Below are positions 1 through 11,865 of a DNA stretch of 64,000 bases, one piece after another. Numbering within the stretch: the stretch's first letter is position 1; each line of letters opens with the position of its first letter. Below the pieces are notes generated by a model, which saw nothing but the letters and a program-made list of their open reading frames with translations, searched no databases and had not been told where the DNA came from. The translations under genes were made by a program, and so were the position numbers. Origin of the DNA: Ancylostoma caninum (taxonomy: Eukaryota; Nematoda; Chromadorea; Rhabditida; Ancylostomatidae); assembly GCA_037903475.1 (NCBI GenBank), contig JBAJFG010000079.1, positions 1,674,001-1,738,000 on the forward strand. Direction: 5' to 3'.

Positions 1-1376
1 TTTTTAGAAAGTTCACGAAAGTGCTAGTGGCGAGACCTTTTAATAATTCTGTAAGCACCAAAAAATTCCCATACGAGCTTCCGTTACTTTAGAAGGCCTG
101 CGCCCGTTTTGGTAGCTTAGATTCTGCGCGAACGATGCTGCATTGAGAAAAGCTGCATGCGAAGGAAGAAATCAAGAGGATTAGGGTTGCCTGAACTCTA
201 GCTGTTTAATTCTGTCCACCTGGGCTCCGTACTCGCTTGCCGTTAGGGCTTAGTAACCACATGCATGTAATCTCTTTGCTTTCGAGCTTTCATCGGTATA
301 GTGAAAGTTTGTGTGTGTGTGTATGTGTGTGTATGTGTGTGTATGTGTGTATGTGTATGTATGTATGTGTGTATGTTACTTTTAGAAATCGCGGAACATC
401 AATCGATCAGCACCAAATTTTGCAGGTGGACCCTCCAGAGGCCGGCAGAAGTTATAAGCTATTGTCGATCTGATGTTATCGATTAATTTATCGATTTTAT
501 TGATTTTTTGCTGTTTTCGCCCACAGACTGGCTGGAACATGCCTACTAGGGTTCTTCAATACGCTGAACACGTATACACGAAATACGAAATATTGCACGA
601 AATATTGATTTATCGATTTTATTGATTTTCCGCCCGTCTCCATAGGGAGGTGAGGACATGTCTGTTGGTGTCACCCAATATGCTGAGTATAAGTATGACT
701 ATCATTTTGCACAAAATATTGATTTGTTGATTTCACCGATTTTTCTCATTTTCGTTCTAAGTCGGGCAAGCACATATCTACTGCGGTTTCCCTATACGCT
801 GAAAACGAATATGATGACAGCATTGCACGAAATATTGATTTATCGATTTTATTGACTTTTCGCCATTCTGGAGCGGTGGTTCTATTGGGATCATTAATGA
901 GCTGTATAGGAATATGAAAACTATTTTGCACGAATACATTAATTCAGTCTCAACGAAATAATTTTGTTAGCTTTTTGCCTTTGCGAACCCGCCTCTGGCA
1001 GAAAAGTGTCGCTTGACCCTCTCCAATGTGCTGGTCATCAACATTATGGGCATTTTTAATAAATTTGTCGGCAGTAGCTATTGCCCACAGCAGTGTGAAA
1101 TAGCCGGGACAGTGAAACACGAGAGGAGACTGCTACGGCAGCAAGTTCTGTATGATTGCAGAAAATCTTTCCGATAAATGTGTGGAACCCTTCTCGATCC
1201 TCTCTCCTCTTTTTCCTGCGAATGCTCTCACTTAGCACCGAAAATCTTACATATTGTAGGACAGAAAGAAATCGGCATTTCCACGACCATCTCAGGCGAT
1301 GAGTCACCCGGCGACAAACACACAAGTTTCGGAATACTTGGCAAGCGCTTTATTACAAGGGATGCCATTAAATTAC
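1..1376. other. No gene recognised
   Basis: Intronic or intergenic relative to the exon at 1377. Contains a GT microsatellite and three to four copies of a diffuse ATTGATTTATCGATTTTATTGA motif (480-860). No further hexokinase exon is visible. Confidence 0.5.
311..375. repeat. (GT)n/(GTAT)n microsatellite
   Basis: Imperfect GTGTGT/GTAT tract. It yields low-complexity frames only. Confidence 0.9.
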
Positions 1377-1495
1377 CTCTTTATTAATTTCACTCCTATC
1401 TATTCCGGCAACCATGCGGTCTTGTTCAGAACTGGCGAGGGTGAGCAGCCATTTGAATATTGCTCTGTACACATCGGCGAGAACTTGGCACTTCC
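1377..1495 (-). CDS. N-terminal exon of a second, tandem hexokinase
   Basis: Encodes CQVLADVYRAIFKWLLTLA, then DRMVAGIDRSEINKE. This matches hexokinase exon 1 at 47771-47889 in length (119 bp), phase, both splice positions (TTTTAAG acceptor, GAG|GTAATT donor) and about two thirds of residues. The flanking intron also retains short similarity (the CACCAAAATAA stretch upstream). No further hexokinase exons are visible between here and base 1, so the rest would lie to the left of the window. It could instead be a stranded exon duplicate; the conserved reading frame argues for function. Confidence 0.6.
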
Positions 1496-1699
1496 CTTAA
1501 AATCAAGTCCCAAAGTGCAGAATAAAAAAAACTAGCAGTGAGATATGTGGCACCAAAATAAGAGAAATGCAGTTCAGCAAAGTGTCCTGTCAATTATTCA
1601 CATATGTTGTCAAGAACTATACGAGAAGGAAATGACATCGGCTAATATTAGGTTGTCGGAAAAAATTCTCGCCACTTTTGAACATCTTTTTCAAACCTA

Positions 1700-2382
1700 C
1701 CAGTCTCATCGTGCGGCTAAGGTCGGACTCTCAGGCTTTTTTTGGGCATGCTCCGCTCGCCTCGCATTCGTGAGGATGTTCCCCTCTACAGATCGCTGGC
1801 ATACCACTCCCGCAGGCGTGGACCCGTGCGCGCCGAGCCCTTCGCCACTATTGAACGACAGCGCACCTTTAGCACACCGTTGGTCCCGATTCTAGGCGTT
1901 TCCCCACTTTTCGACGCCTGTGCACTCCTATCACAACCTAGTGTACCCGTCTCACCCACCTATGGGCGCCGGTGCGACACTCTCGCAGTTATGAACCCAT
2001 CCAACGACGTTCCGCCTCTTGGATGCCAGCACATCGCTCCTATAACAGTAGACCGTTTCCTACCATTTCCCTAATGCTCGCGCCGGCGCAACCCTCATCC
2101 GTGTCTGTCCTCGTTTGCCTGGTTCCTCCCATTCGTTAAGAAGGTGTCCTAACCGTCTCTTTCCTTTTATACGGGCCTGTAATCTCATTTATTCCGACCG
2201 TGTTGAAGTCGGTCATTGGAAGGGCTTAACGTGTCTGAACATGACAAAAGTGGCCTGAAACGCAAGGTAAAAATCAAAATTTGCCACATTTTCGTACACA
2301 ACTTGATGCTGAACACGATGGTGTAGGTGTTTTCCTTTTTGAGGTGGCTGGTTCTCGTGTGTGTGTGTGTGTTGTGTGTGTG

Positions 2383-2414
<32 letters not shown>

Positions 2415-2416
2415 CT
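1700..2416 (-). mobile_element. Degraded Helitron of the same family
   Basis: CCAG at 1700-1703 (CTGG on the minus strand, followed by T) heads a damaged hairpin (GTGCGGCTAAGGTCGGAC). Then come one or two minisatellite units (about 1890-1990), the conserved block ending GTGGCTGGTTCTC near 2355, and a (GT)n tract to 2416. The TCATAGTTAATA 5' end is missing. Confidence 0.6.
2358..2416. repeat. (GT)n microsatellite
   Basis: Follows the conserved GGCTGGTTCTC block of the Helitron family. Confidence 0.9.
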
Positions 2417-2764
2417 CAACCAAAAATGTCAGGACATGCGGAGGACAATAGCCTTCATTTCTTGAGGAAGTTTATTGGTCATGCGGTAACCGCCTACTTC
2501 GGGACATGCCGAGGAGGTAATCGCTGGGGCTGCCTATTTTTCCACTACTTAATAGTCCTGCACTCCTATAATAACGTATAATACGCTTTTTACAGTCATA
2601 ATTACTCTGGAAATTTCTCTCACAATGATGTTTATTTAGTTTCTTGTTGTCATATTCACTGTAAAATTGGCATTCATCTTTTAAGACTCTGAAGTGTCTC
2701 TTTGCAATTTGATCGGACTTCCTACTTACGAAAGCATCTATTTTGGTTCCTGACACAGAATATA

Positions 2765-3150
2765 CTCAGGCAAAGTATCGCACACAAGCGTAGGACTACT
2801 GCAGGGCACCCGAAGGGCTTGGTCAGGAGACCTGGTCTGTTACAGACCGCAAGTCCCAATTTAGTCCTCCGCAAGTCCCGTAACCCTCCTTCGCATGTTC
2901 CGAAATGGGATTTTTTGAGCAAAAGTTATCACCTCCACTACCGCTCGAGGATTTCGAACTGACCTACCGATCACTTACCATTGCTCTTCAATTGCTTCAC
3001 TGCTTTACCTCTGCTCCATCCGTACCCACACCCGAGGGACTACTCGAGGCGTTTTTTGTTATCATAGTGCATTCCCAAGAGAAAGGAATGTTACAGAGCT
3101 CTATCTACATCAATCACTACCAAACGTTGAGTGCATAACTTCTAAGGGCC
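2765..3150 (-). mobile_element. tRNA-derived SINE, inverted copy
   Basis: Inverted copy of 4080-4465 (shared CCTCGAGTAGTCCCTCGG, GGTCAGTTCGAAATCCTCGA, CCTGACCAAGCCCT on the minus strand). The two copies could form a long hairpin across 930 bp. Confidence 0.6.
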
Positions 3151-3159
3151 TGTGGAGAT

Positions 3160-4075
3160 TTTGGCACACTTTCCGCCAAGAACTATGAACTGCTTTACGC
3201 TTCACACCGATTTCATTGATTTTTGCTTAATTTTGTCCTGAAATCGCTGATGATATGTCTATTGTTGTTCGATATGACAAGTTCAATTTGTTTGATACAC
3301 TGAACACAAATATATCTGCGGTTTCGTATAAAATCATAGGTTAGACCACTCATTTTACGTTGTTTGTTTTACGTTCATTGTTTTAGGTCTTCGATCGGGG
3401 GATAGTGAGTACCCATAGTGCAGTAGTGATAGTGCCCACTGAGGTCTTCTAATGCGCTGATCACAAATATGTCGGAAGTTTTACGGCAAATATCGGCTCA
3501 TTGACCGTTTATTATTTTTTTTTATTCAAACTAATTTTCAACTCTCATTCAGGGGTGGGTCAGTGAGGAAATGTGCATTATGCTCATGAAACGTCCACCC
3601 AATTTCAAATAGTATGATCCCATACGATGTAAGGTCTCATGAAACCCATGGAAATCTACCTTGAAAAGTCACAGAGACGAGCAACTCCACGCTGGTTTCG
3701 TGGGCTTAGCCACCTTTTGCCATAGCTCCAGTCCTGAAGACTAAACAGCAGTATCACTACGAGTATTCTCGTATTTGCAGCAGGTTTCGATTTGTGCGTT
3801 AATATAGAGAAAATCTTTCCGATTGCAAAAGTGCGCAATTTTCGACGTTATAGAAAAGTATTAGAAAGCTTCACCTCTCGATTTCCTCGAGCAACACTCA
3901 TTTCCTGGTCAGGCTACAGTTAATCTCCGTAATCTGATCAGGCATAACACGTAGCCTGGCCTGGAAACAGCGAGGCCTGGAGTCCGTATAGGCAACATCT
4001 GAAGTTTGAGTCAGTTCTGATGTTGACCCGTAATTTCTCCAAGCAACACAAAGAAGTGCTGATTCAGCTGTAAGC
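3160..4075. other. No gene recognised
   Basis: Spacer between the two inverted SINEs; short AT-rich stretches, no frame over 60 codons worth calling. Confidence 0.5.
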
Positions 4076-4079
4076 TCTT

Positions 4080-4465
4080 AAAAAACATGGTACTGATTGA
4101 TGTAGATAGAGCTCTGAAACATTCCTTTCTCTTGGGAATGCACTATGATAAAAAAACATTAGTGGCCGCCTCGAGTAGTCCCTCGGCTGTGGGCACGGAT
4201 GGAGCAGAGGTAAAGCAGCGGACTGTGAAGCAATCGAAGTGCAATGTTAAATGATCGGTAAGTCAGTTCGAAATCCTCGAGCGGTAGTGGAGGTGATAAG
4301 TTTTGTTCAAAAACCCCCATTTCGGAACATGCGGAGGAGGGTACCGGGACTTGTGGAAGACTAAGTCGGGACCTGCGGTCTGTAACAGGCCAGGCCTCCT
4401 GACCAAGCCCTCCGGGTGCCCTGCCGTAGTTCTACGCACGTGTGCGATACTTTGTCTGAGTGTGT
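4080..4465 (+). mobile_element. tRNA-derived SINE
   Basis: About 385 bp with an A-box-like GGAGCAGAGGTAAAGCAG near 4200 and a B-box-like AGTTCGAAATCC near 4267. Its full length is repeated in inverse orientation at 2765-3150. An RNA polymerase III origin is inferred from the boxes; the parent tRNA is not identified. Confidence 0.6.
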
Positions 4466-4469
4466 GTTT

Positions 4470-5480
4470 GTGTTCTACTTCAATACAAGTAACAGTTAAG
4501 CAAAATGTGTGTCATCACTATTCAGAGGAACACTGCCAGTAACAGTGGAGTTTGCCGTTAGCAGCTGCAAGTGGGTGGTTCCATCATAATTCCACCAAAC
4601 ACTGAGTACTGGTTTATGAGGAGGTAGTTCTTGTTTTGGCAGTGGAATCCAGGTTACCAGAGTCCGAGCCATCTGTACTTCCTCTTGTTATTTAGCTAAG
4701 GAACTTACTTCATGGCTCCGGTATCCAAATGGATGAGCCAAGTGAAAGTCTGTGAAAGAGTTACAGAGTTCTTGCACGCATCTCTCTGCACTTGGAGCTA
4801 ACTGTCACTCGAATTATCTCAAACCACGTTGAATCTATACTGAATATGTCCTATTACCCTGCCTGTTCAAGGCGATGCAGATGAGCAGCTCTTATATGTG
4901 AGACGTGAAGCTCCTCCGCCAGCATATGGATATCAGTCCATGGATTCTCTTAAATCAGCTTCAAGAGGCGCTCGCCAACACTGCATTCTGTCGGTGAGAT
5001 TCTGGTTTATCTCAAACCGAAACAGCGGTCTTTAAACGCGGTAAGCCGAAACTGCGGTATGGTTAAACAAAATTGAGGGGCCTTTGGTGTAGCGTGCATT
5101 CCCCGCCATTTCGCTTGCTTTCCTGTTTTTCATGAATTCGTAGAGCAAACAATGCTCGAACATGCTTGAAGCGAATGACCTGTTTCTCGCCCATAATCCT
5201 GACAGAATGCGAAAACAAATTCGGACAAAGTAGATTATTGACTGATCTTTATATATGTTTTGAACAATGAGTTCTACAAAAATCTTGAAAATTTTGACAA
5301 GACAGGAAACGAAATGGTGGGAACTTTTCCGACAACCTAAAATTTCGTATGCAAAAGAAAGGGAAGGGTAGGTCCAACTCAGAAACAGGGATGAGGAACG
5401 AACAAACTAACACAGCTTGAATGTGGTTTCGACAAACCCACTCACACACCATTTCAGTAAGAAGTTAACGTCTCTCGTCA
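4470..5480. other. No gene recognised
   Basis: Unique-looking sequence without repeats or coding signal. Confidence 0.45.
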
Positions 5481-5484
5481 TTTT

Positions 5485-5782
5485 GAGTATCTCCAGACTT
5501 CGCCAGCAAAGGTGGCGACTGCCACGATTGCCACGTAACATCGCCATGGATCGCCGCCAGACGAAGCTCATCGCCCGTACTCTCGAAGATGTGCCCAAAA
5601 TGAACTGACGATGAAGTGGTAGCGATAGTGGAAACCATGCCTATCGATCGCCACGCACCATCAGTTATCATCTTTCTCACTTTTGAAGTCTTCATTCACT
5701 TTATCCATGTGGCGATAGTGACGACAGCCGGGTGTAGTGGCGATCGCCACGATCGTCGGGGAGGCGAAGTCTGGGGATACTC
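5485..5782. mobile_element. MITE, 298 bp
   Basis: Terminal inverted repeats GAGTATCTCCAGACTTCGCC and GGCGAAGTCTGGGGATACTC; the interior is rich in TGGCGATCGCCA-type palindromes. Confidence 0.7.
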
Positions 5783-5964
5783 TAACGCGAATGAGACCGC
5801 ACGACGTAAGAGGGATGATAATCGATGGGCCAATAGCTGACAAACAGCGGGCGGAACCACGCATGTTGCGGGCCAAACGCGCTGTCGGGCGAATCGCGGG
5901 CGGAATGCAGAGTCATTTAGGCTAAAGCACCACCACCGTCGGGGTTCGGCCCGCTATGTGAATA

Positions 5965-8900
5965 CCAGTCTGGCCGTCCGGCTAACGCCGGACTTCCAGA
6001 CTTCCACTGATGCTCGCTTCGCTCGCATACTCCGCATACGATGCAGAAAAAAGTGGACAGATTTAGTAGATCCCGTATCCCCCGAGTAAGTCCATCGACT
6101 TTTGGAAGGCTCTCGATCGCGTGAGCGGTAGCCTTCCTCCACGTGGGAGACGTAATTTCTTTTGATTGGCTCTAGTGGCCGTTGTTAATTGGAAGTAGCC
6201 GATTCGGTGGGAATGCTCTCTTGAAATAATCTATCTTTAGCAGGTTGTTGTGGTAACTCAAGTGATAAGGGTCTGCCCATGTATAAAAACAGAGTGAAGG
6301 GTGGGATCGATTCAGATAGAATAGGACTGGAATGAGGAGGGGAATGCGGATTGGAATAACGTGCACCTAGGTAACATAGGTAGAAGGAATAGCCGGAACG
6401 GGTGCCAGGTCACCATTCATGAAGAAATTCACCTAGGCCATGACGAACTTCCTTTTCTGGACGCGGGCGCCCTTATCACAACACTGCACAGTAATGCGTT
6501 TCCCCACCTTTGGGCACCCTTATCACAGTGGTGGCCCCATCTCCCCCACTTCTGGGCGTCGGCGCACATTTATCACAGTGGTGGACCCGTCTCCCCTACT
6601 TCTGGGCGCCGGCGCACCCTTATCACAGTGGTGGACCCGTCTCCCCCATTTCTGGGCGCCGGCGCACCCTTATCACAGTGGTGGACCCGTCTCCCCCACT
6701 TCTGGGCGCCGGCGCACCCTTATCACAGTGGTGGACCCGTCTCCCCCACTTCTGGGCGCCGGCGCACCCTTATCACAGTGGTGACCCGTCTCCCCCACTT
6801 CTGGGCGCCGGCGCACCCTTATCACAGTGGTGGACCCCATCTCCCCCACTTCTGGGCGCCGGCGCACCCTTATCACAGTGGTGGACCCGTCTCCCCCACT
6901 TCTGGGCGCCGGCGCACCCTTATCACAGTGGTGGACCCGTCTCCCCCACTTCTGGGCGCCGGCGCACCCTTATCACAGTGGTGGACCCGTCTCCCCCACT
7001 TCTGGGCGCCGGCGCACCCTTATCACAGTGGTGGCCCATCTCCCCCACTTCTGGGCGCCGGCGCACCCTTATCACAGTGGTGGCCCCATCTCCCCCACTT
7101 CTGGGCGCCGGCGCACCCTTATCACAGTGGTGGCCCATCTCCCCCACTTCTGGGCGCCGGCGCACCCTTATCACAGTGGTGGCCCCATCTCCCCACTTCT
7201 GCGCCGGCGCACCCTTATCACAGGTGGACCCGTCTCCCCCACTTCTGGGCGCCGGCGCACCCTTATCACAGTGGTGGACCCGTCTCCCCCACTTCTGGGC
7301 GCCGGCGCACCCTTATCACAGTGGTGGACCCGTCTCCCCCACTTCTGGGCGCCGGCGCACCCTTATCACAGTGGTGGACCCGTCTCCCCACTTCTGGGTA
7401 CCGGCGGGGCTTTACCACAACGTTGCCCCGTCCCCCCACTTTTGGGCGCCGACGCACCCTTATCACACCGTTGGACCCGACTCCCCCACTTTTGAGTGCC
7501 GGCGGGGCCTTGTTACAGCGGTGGACCCGTCTCCCCACTTACGGGCGCCAGCGCACCCTTATCACAGTGGTGGACCCGTCTCCCCCACTTCTGGGCGCCG
7601 GCGCACCCTTATCACAGTGGTGGACCCGTCTCCCCCACTTCTGGGCGCCGGGCACCCGTCCCGTCTCCCCACTTCGCCGGCGCACCCTTATCACAGTGGT
7701 GGACCCGTCTCCCCCACTTCTGGGCGCCGGCGCACCCTTATCACAGTGGTGGACCCGTCTCCCCCACTTCTGGGCGCCGGCGCACCCTTATCACAGTGGT
7801 GGACCCGTCTCCCCCACTTCTGGGCGCCGGCGCACCCTTATCACAGTGTGGACCCATCTCCCCCACTTCTGGGCGCCGGCGCACCCTTATCACAGTGGTG
7901 GACCCGTCTCCCCCACTTCTGGGCGCCGGCGCACCCTTATCACAGTGGTGGACCTGTCTCCCCCACTTCAGGGCTCCGGCGCACCCTTATCACAGTGCTG
8001 GAGCCGTCTCCCCCACTTCTGGGCGCCGGCGCACCCTTATCACTGTGGTGGACCCGTCTCCCCCACTTCTGGGTACCGGCGGGGCTTTACCACAACGTTG
8101 ACCCCCGTCCCCCCCCCCTTTTTGGCGCCGACGCACCCTCATCACACCGTTGGACCCGACTCCCCCTTTGAGTGCCCACGGGGCCTTGTTACAGCGGAGG
8201 ACCCGTCTCCCCACTTACGGGCGCCAGCGCACCCTTATCACAGTGCTGGACCCGTCTCCCCCACATCTGGACGCCGGCGCACCCTTATCACTGTGCTGGA
8301 CCCGTCTCCCCCACTTCTGGCGCCGGTGCACCCTTATCACAGTGGTGGACCCGTCTCCCCCACTTCTGGGCGCCGGCGCACCCTTATCACAGTGGTGGAC
8401 CCGTCTTTCCCACTTCAGGGCTCCGGCGCACCCTTATCACAGTGCTGGAGCCGCCTCCCCCACTTCTGGGCGCCGGCGCACCCTCACTGTGGTGGACCCG
8501 TCTCCCCCACTTCTGGGTACCGGCGGGGCTTTACCACAACGTTGGCCCCCGTCCCCCCACTTTTTGGCGCCGACGCACCCTCATCACACCGTTGGACCCG
8601 ACTCCCCCTTTGAGTGCCCACGGGGCCTTGTTACAGCGGTGGACCCGTCTCCCCCCCTTCTGGACGCCGGCGCACCCTTATCACTGTGGTGGACCCGACT
8701 CCCCCACTTTTGAGTGCCGGCGGGGCCTTATCACAGCGTTGGACCCGTCCCCCCATTTTTGGGCGCCGACGCACCCTTACCACAGTGGTGGACCCGACTC
8801 CCCCACTTTTGAGTGCCGGCGGGGCCTTATCACAGCGTTGGACCCGTCCCCCCATTTTGGGCGCCGACGCACCCTTACCACAGTGGTGGACCCGACTCCC

Positions 8901-8990
8901 CCACTTTTGAGTGCCGGCGGGGCCTTATCACAGCGTTGGACCCGTCCCCCCACTTTTGGGCGCCGGCCTACTCGACCTACTCGACCGTTA
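5965..8990 (-). mobile_element. Helitron-type end with expanded minisatellite
   Basis: CCAG at 5965-5968, preceded by A, starts the intact hairpin AGTCTGG-GTCCGGC-TAAC-GCCGGAC-CCAGACT and the downstream GATGCTCGCTTCGCTCGCAT block shared by the family. The 50-bp minisatellite at 6505-8975 occupies the place where other copies have a few 59-bp units. No 5' TC terminus was found on the right, so the element is truncated or its right boundary is uncertain. Confidence 0.5.
6505..8975. repeat. 50-bp-period minisatellite, about 2.5 kb
   Basis: The unit runs GGACCCGTCTCCCCCACTTC, TGGGCGCCGGCGCACCCTTA, TCACAGTGGT. Roughly 45-50 copies. 6590-7390 is nearly homogeneous; the right part carries variant units (GGTACCGGCGGGGCTTTACC at 7396, 8071 and 8515) and a roughly 100-bp higher-order pair repeated about three times at 8690-8960. 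It contains no plus-strand stop in any frame, so it produces a spurious 750-codon ORF (6361-8613) and others; I do not regard these as genes. Confidence 0.95.
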
Positions 8991-9254
8991 CGATATCGCA
9001 GATATCAACTAATGTGTTATCGATGTTAGTTCACCGCTCAATACTGATTCGGAAACTGAATGGACTAATTTCGTAACGCTCTGACACACACGTACACTCA
9101 CAGACAGACAGACTAAGCGCGTTATTATAAGTAGTGATAGTGATAGTGATAGTGAATGTCGGGCATCGGCCCGCTTTTCGCAGCCACTGACCGCCGGCAA
9201 ATATCTCCAAAAAGCGGTCTGAACGACCACATATTTCGGCTCAATAAGAAAAGG

Positions 9255-9480
9255 GTTCGGTCGGAATGGTTGGTTGGTGGTAGTACGCACGTGATAAAGG
9301 ATGAAGGCAACACCGGTATGGAAGAAGTTGCGGCAGCGTGGATGGCCTAGTGGATAAAGCAGCGGACTCTCAGTCATTCATAAAGAATGGTCAGGTTCAA
9401 ACAGCCATCTTTTCGAATTTCTGATGAGAATTTGCATATTTGTGCTGATTTATACTCCGGTGGATCACTCTGGATCCACA
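9255..9480 (+). mobile_element. tRNA-derived SINE, second family
   Basis: A-box-like TGGCCTAGTGGATAAAGCAG at 9341-9360 and B-box-like CAGGTTCAAACAGCC at 9391-9405, spaced as in a tRNA. Related copies are at 10750-10985 (minus) and 52335-52620 (plus). Ends are approximate. Confidence 0.6.
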
Positions 9481-10749
9481 ATATCTTCGAACCGGAAGGT
9501 GCTCCGTGCGAGACTGTGTGCAAGCAGTGACTTAGCTGCCAGAGGTTGTTACGGTGCAGCGGTCCAATTGACAGGAATTGTGGAGAATGCTGCGTTGCGC
9601 GCTGGATTGGGAGCAGTAGCGCCTGGTGGTTTGCGGGCTCACGGGGCCTGAACGTGGATAGTACTGGGGCGGATAGGAATGCAGGCCCCACTTTCAGCAG
9701 CTCTACAGCGGCCTGAACGCCGCTACTTCTCGGGCGAAAACACCGAAACGCTCGTTCCGACCCTCGCCCCCCGATCGTTTCGAACGGGATTTGCCCCCGA
9801 AATTGTCTGAGTTTGGAGGCGATCCAAGGCGATGTAACGTAGTAATCGATACGTATATTTCTATCCTCTCTTATATAGTTGTCTCTTATAGCACCGGTTT
9901 ATTTTGATTCATTTTGAACTGGCAAAGTATGGCGGTACTCTTCGAAGGACTTGTTCAACCGCTTCAAAATTGGCAGTGATTGGCCGGACAAAGGTCATAG
10001 AATCAGCATAACAATTGTGATTGATAAAATAGAGCAACGGGGTACAGTTGTCCAAACGGCTGATGCTTCCAAATAATAGGGTAGTGCCGATCAATACATG
10101 TTTGTTTCCGCTAGTAATCAGTTTTGAATCGTTTTTTACTTATGTTGCAGCAATGCACCTTCACTATTCACTATTTGGCTGGCGCATAATTGTCCAAATA
10201 TTTCTTGAAGCTTGTCAAATATTTAAACTCTCCTTCGCCAACGTTGCTATCAAAGAGAAAATCCCACCATTTTCACGACTCAGTGGAACAATGGTAATTG
10301 CTCTGAAGCCGACGGGAAGTTGTCTCTTGTAGCTGCTAGAAACAGCGTAGCTGAGAAGTCAAGAATGCACATTAGAATGAACTTCTCAGCGGAAGATATT
10401 ATCATCTCATCTCAGACAAACCATCTCAGACAATTTCAGGGGCACATCCCATTGCAAAGGAGAGAGGGAGCCGTTCAGGCCGCTGTAGCGCCGCTGAAAA
10501 CGGGGCTTCCATTACTATCCGCCCGAACGCTGTCCGCGTTCAGGCCGCCATGAGCCCGCACATCATCAGAAGCTACTGCTCCTAATCCAGCGCACAACGC
10601 AGCATTCTCCACAATTCCTGTCAATTGGACCGCTGCACCGTAACAACCTCTGGCAGCTAAGTCACTGCTTGCGCACAGTCTCCACGGAAGAGCCCGGATT
10701 CGAAGCCATTGTGAAACCAAAGTGGTCCATCGGAGTACAAAACCAACAC

Positions 10750-10985
10750 AGGTAAATTCTCGTCAGAAATAGGAAAAGATGCCTGATGATTTTGGAGAGT
10801 CCATCCATGCTTTCTAGTGCTAGTTTTCTTCTATCACTGAGCGGATTCGAACCAACCTAACCATTGTTTAAGAATGATTGAGAGTCCGCTGCTTTATCCA
10901 GTAGGCTTTAGGTCTCTTCCATCCTGGTGTTGCCTTCATCCTTTATTACGTGCCTACTATCACTAACAAACCATTCCGACCGTGA
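10750..10985 (-). mobile_element. tRNA-derived SINE, second family, inverted
   Basis: Minus strand shows CTACTGGATAAAGCAGCGGA and GGTTGGTTCGAATCCGC, a near-canonical B box. It is part of the large inverted repeat 9240-10985. Confidence 0.6.
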
Positions 10986-11504
10986 AAAATCCTTATTGAG
11001 CCAAAATGTGTAGTTGTTCAAGCCGCTTCTTGGAGGTATTAGTCAGTCGTCGGTGGACGAGAAAAGTGGGCCGATGCCCGACACTCTTTATATTTCGGGC
11101 CCAACCCCGAATGTGGTGCATCAGCCCGGATGATTCTGCGTTCAGCTCACTATTCGCCCGACAGCGCGTTCGGCCCACAACATGTGCGGTTCCGCACGCT
11201 GTATGCCCGCTATGGGTCCTCGTTCCAAGGTTCCAGTGCCCCCGAAATTGTACGAGACGCCGCACCCTCAGCAAGCTTTTGCTGAAGAATGAAATCTCTC
11301 GTTTTCTGGCCGTAAATTTCGAAATTCTCTGCCAAATGAACCCGGATCTTATGCGATTTTCGACATTCCTCTGAAAATTGAAGTACACTTTTGTGCTCAG
11401 CGGCTAGCATATGTTCGACTGATGCAGGATTCTCGAATGCGATGAATGCGAATCTCGAGCTGATACAGTGCCTTTAACAACGATCTCTCGGTAAATCTTC
11501 AAAC

Positions 11505-11640
11505 AGGTCCTAATTCTCACCCGAATCTGATGACATCGTCGGTATTCGATATTGACGTTAGTAGAGAAGACGACCAGGCGAGGGACTGGTAAGTAGAGGA
11601 GTGGCGGGAGGAACCTACCAAGCTCATGTAAACAGATGAA
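11505..11640. repeat. Dispersed repeat shared with 58470-58610
   Basis: AATTCTCACCCGAATCTGAT, GATGACATCGTCGGTATT and AGAAGACGACCAGGCGAG occur in the same order at 58470-58610. Function unknown. Confidence 0.6.
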
Positions 11641-11784
11641 GAACGATGTTCGCATTGGATGAGTCTAGGATATAAAATGAAAAAAATGCTGCAATTCCAC
11701 AGCAACTGTCTCTCCGGCACTTTTAGAAGAGTAGCCGAGCACTATCTCTGCATTTGTCAGTCGTTCTACCTCAACTGTGAGCTA

Positions 11785-11865
11785 AAGCTAAAACTACAGT
11801 GTATCGGAGTCCGATCTGGTCGGATAGGAAAAGATACATATCGATCCTTATTTGTTTTTATTTAT
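11785..11865. mobile_element. Palindromic MITE, truncated left part
   Basis: AACTACAGTGTATCGGAGTC then CGATCTGGTCGGATAGG; the right arm is missing. Confidence 0.6.

Larger units (their letters stand above)
9240..10985. repeat. Large inverted repeat, arms of about 570 bp
   Basis: 9240-9815 and 10420-10985 are inverted copies, including the SINE, the block AGCTGCCAGAGGTTGTTACG and GGGATTTGCCCCCGAAATTG. The roughly 600-bp core (9815-10420) has no recognised content. A related end (CGAGGGCAAATCCCGTTCGG) also occurs at 59151. Confidence 0.75.

Noticed and set aside
6361..8613. 750-codon ORF rich in GRRRTLITVVDPSPPLLGAGA repeats
   Set aside because: It is the translation of a 50-bp minisatellite without stops; overlapping frames of 553, 285 and 222 codons read the same DNA. 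No non-repeat domain or splice structure.
6505..8975. CRISPR-like array
   Set aside because: Direct repeats are contiguous without unique spacers; eukaryotic minisatellite.
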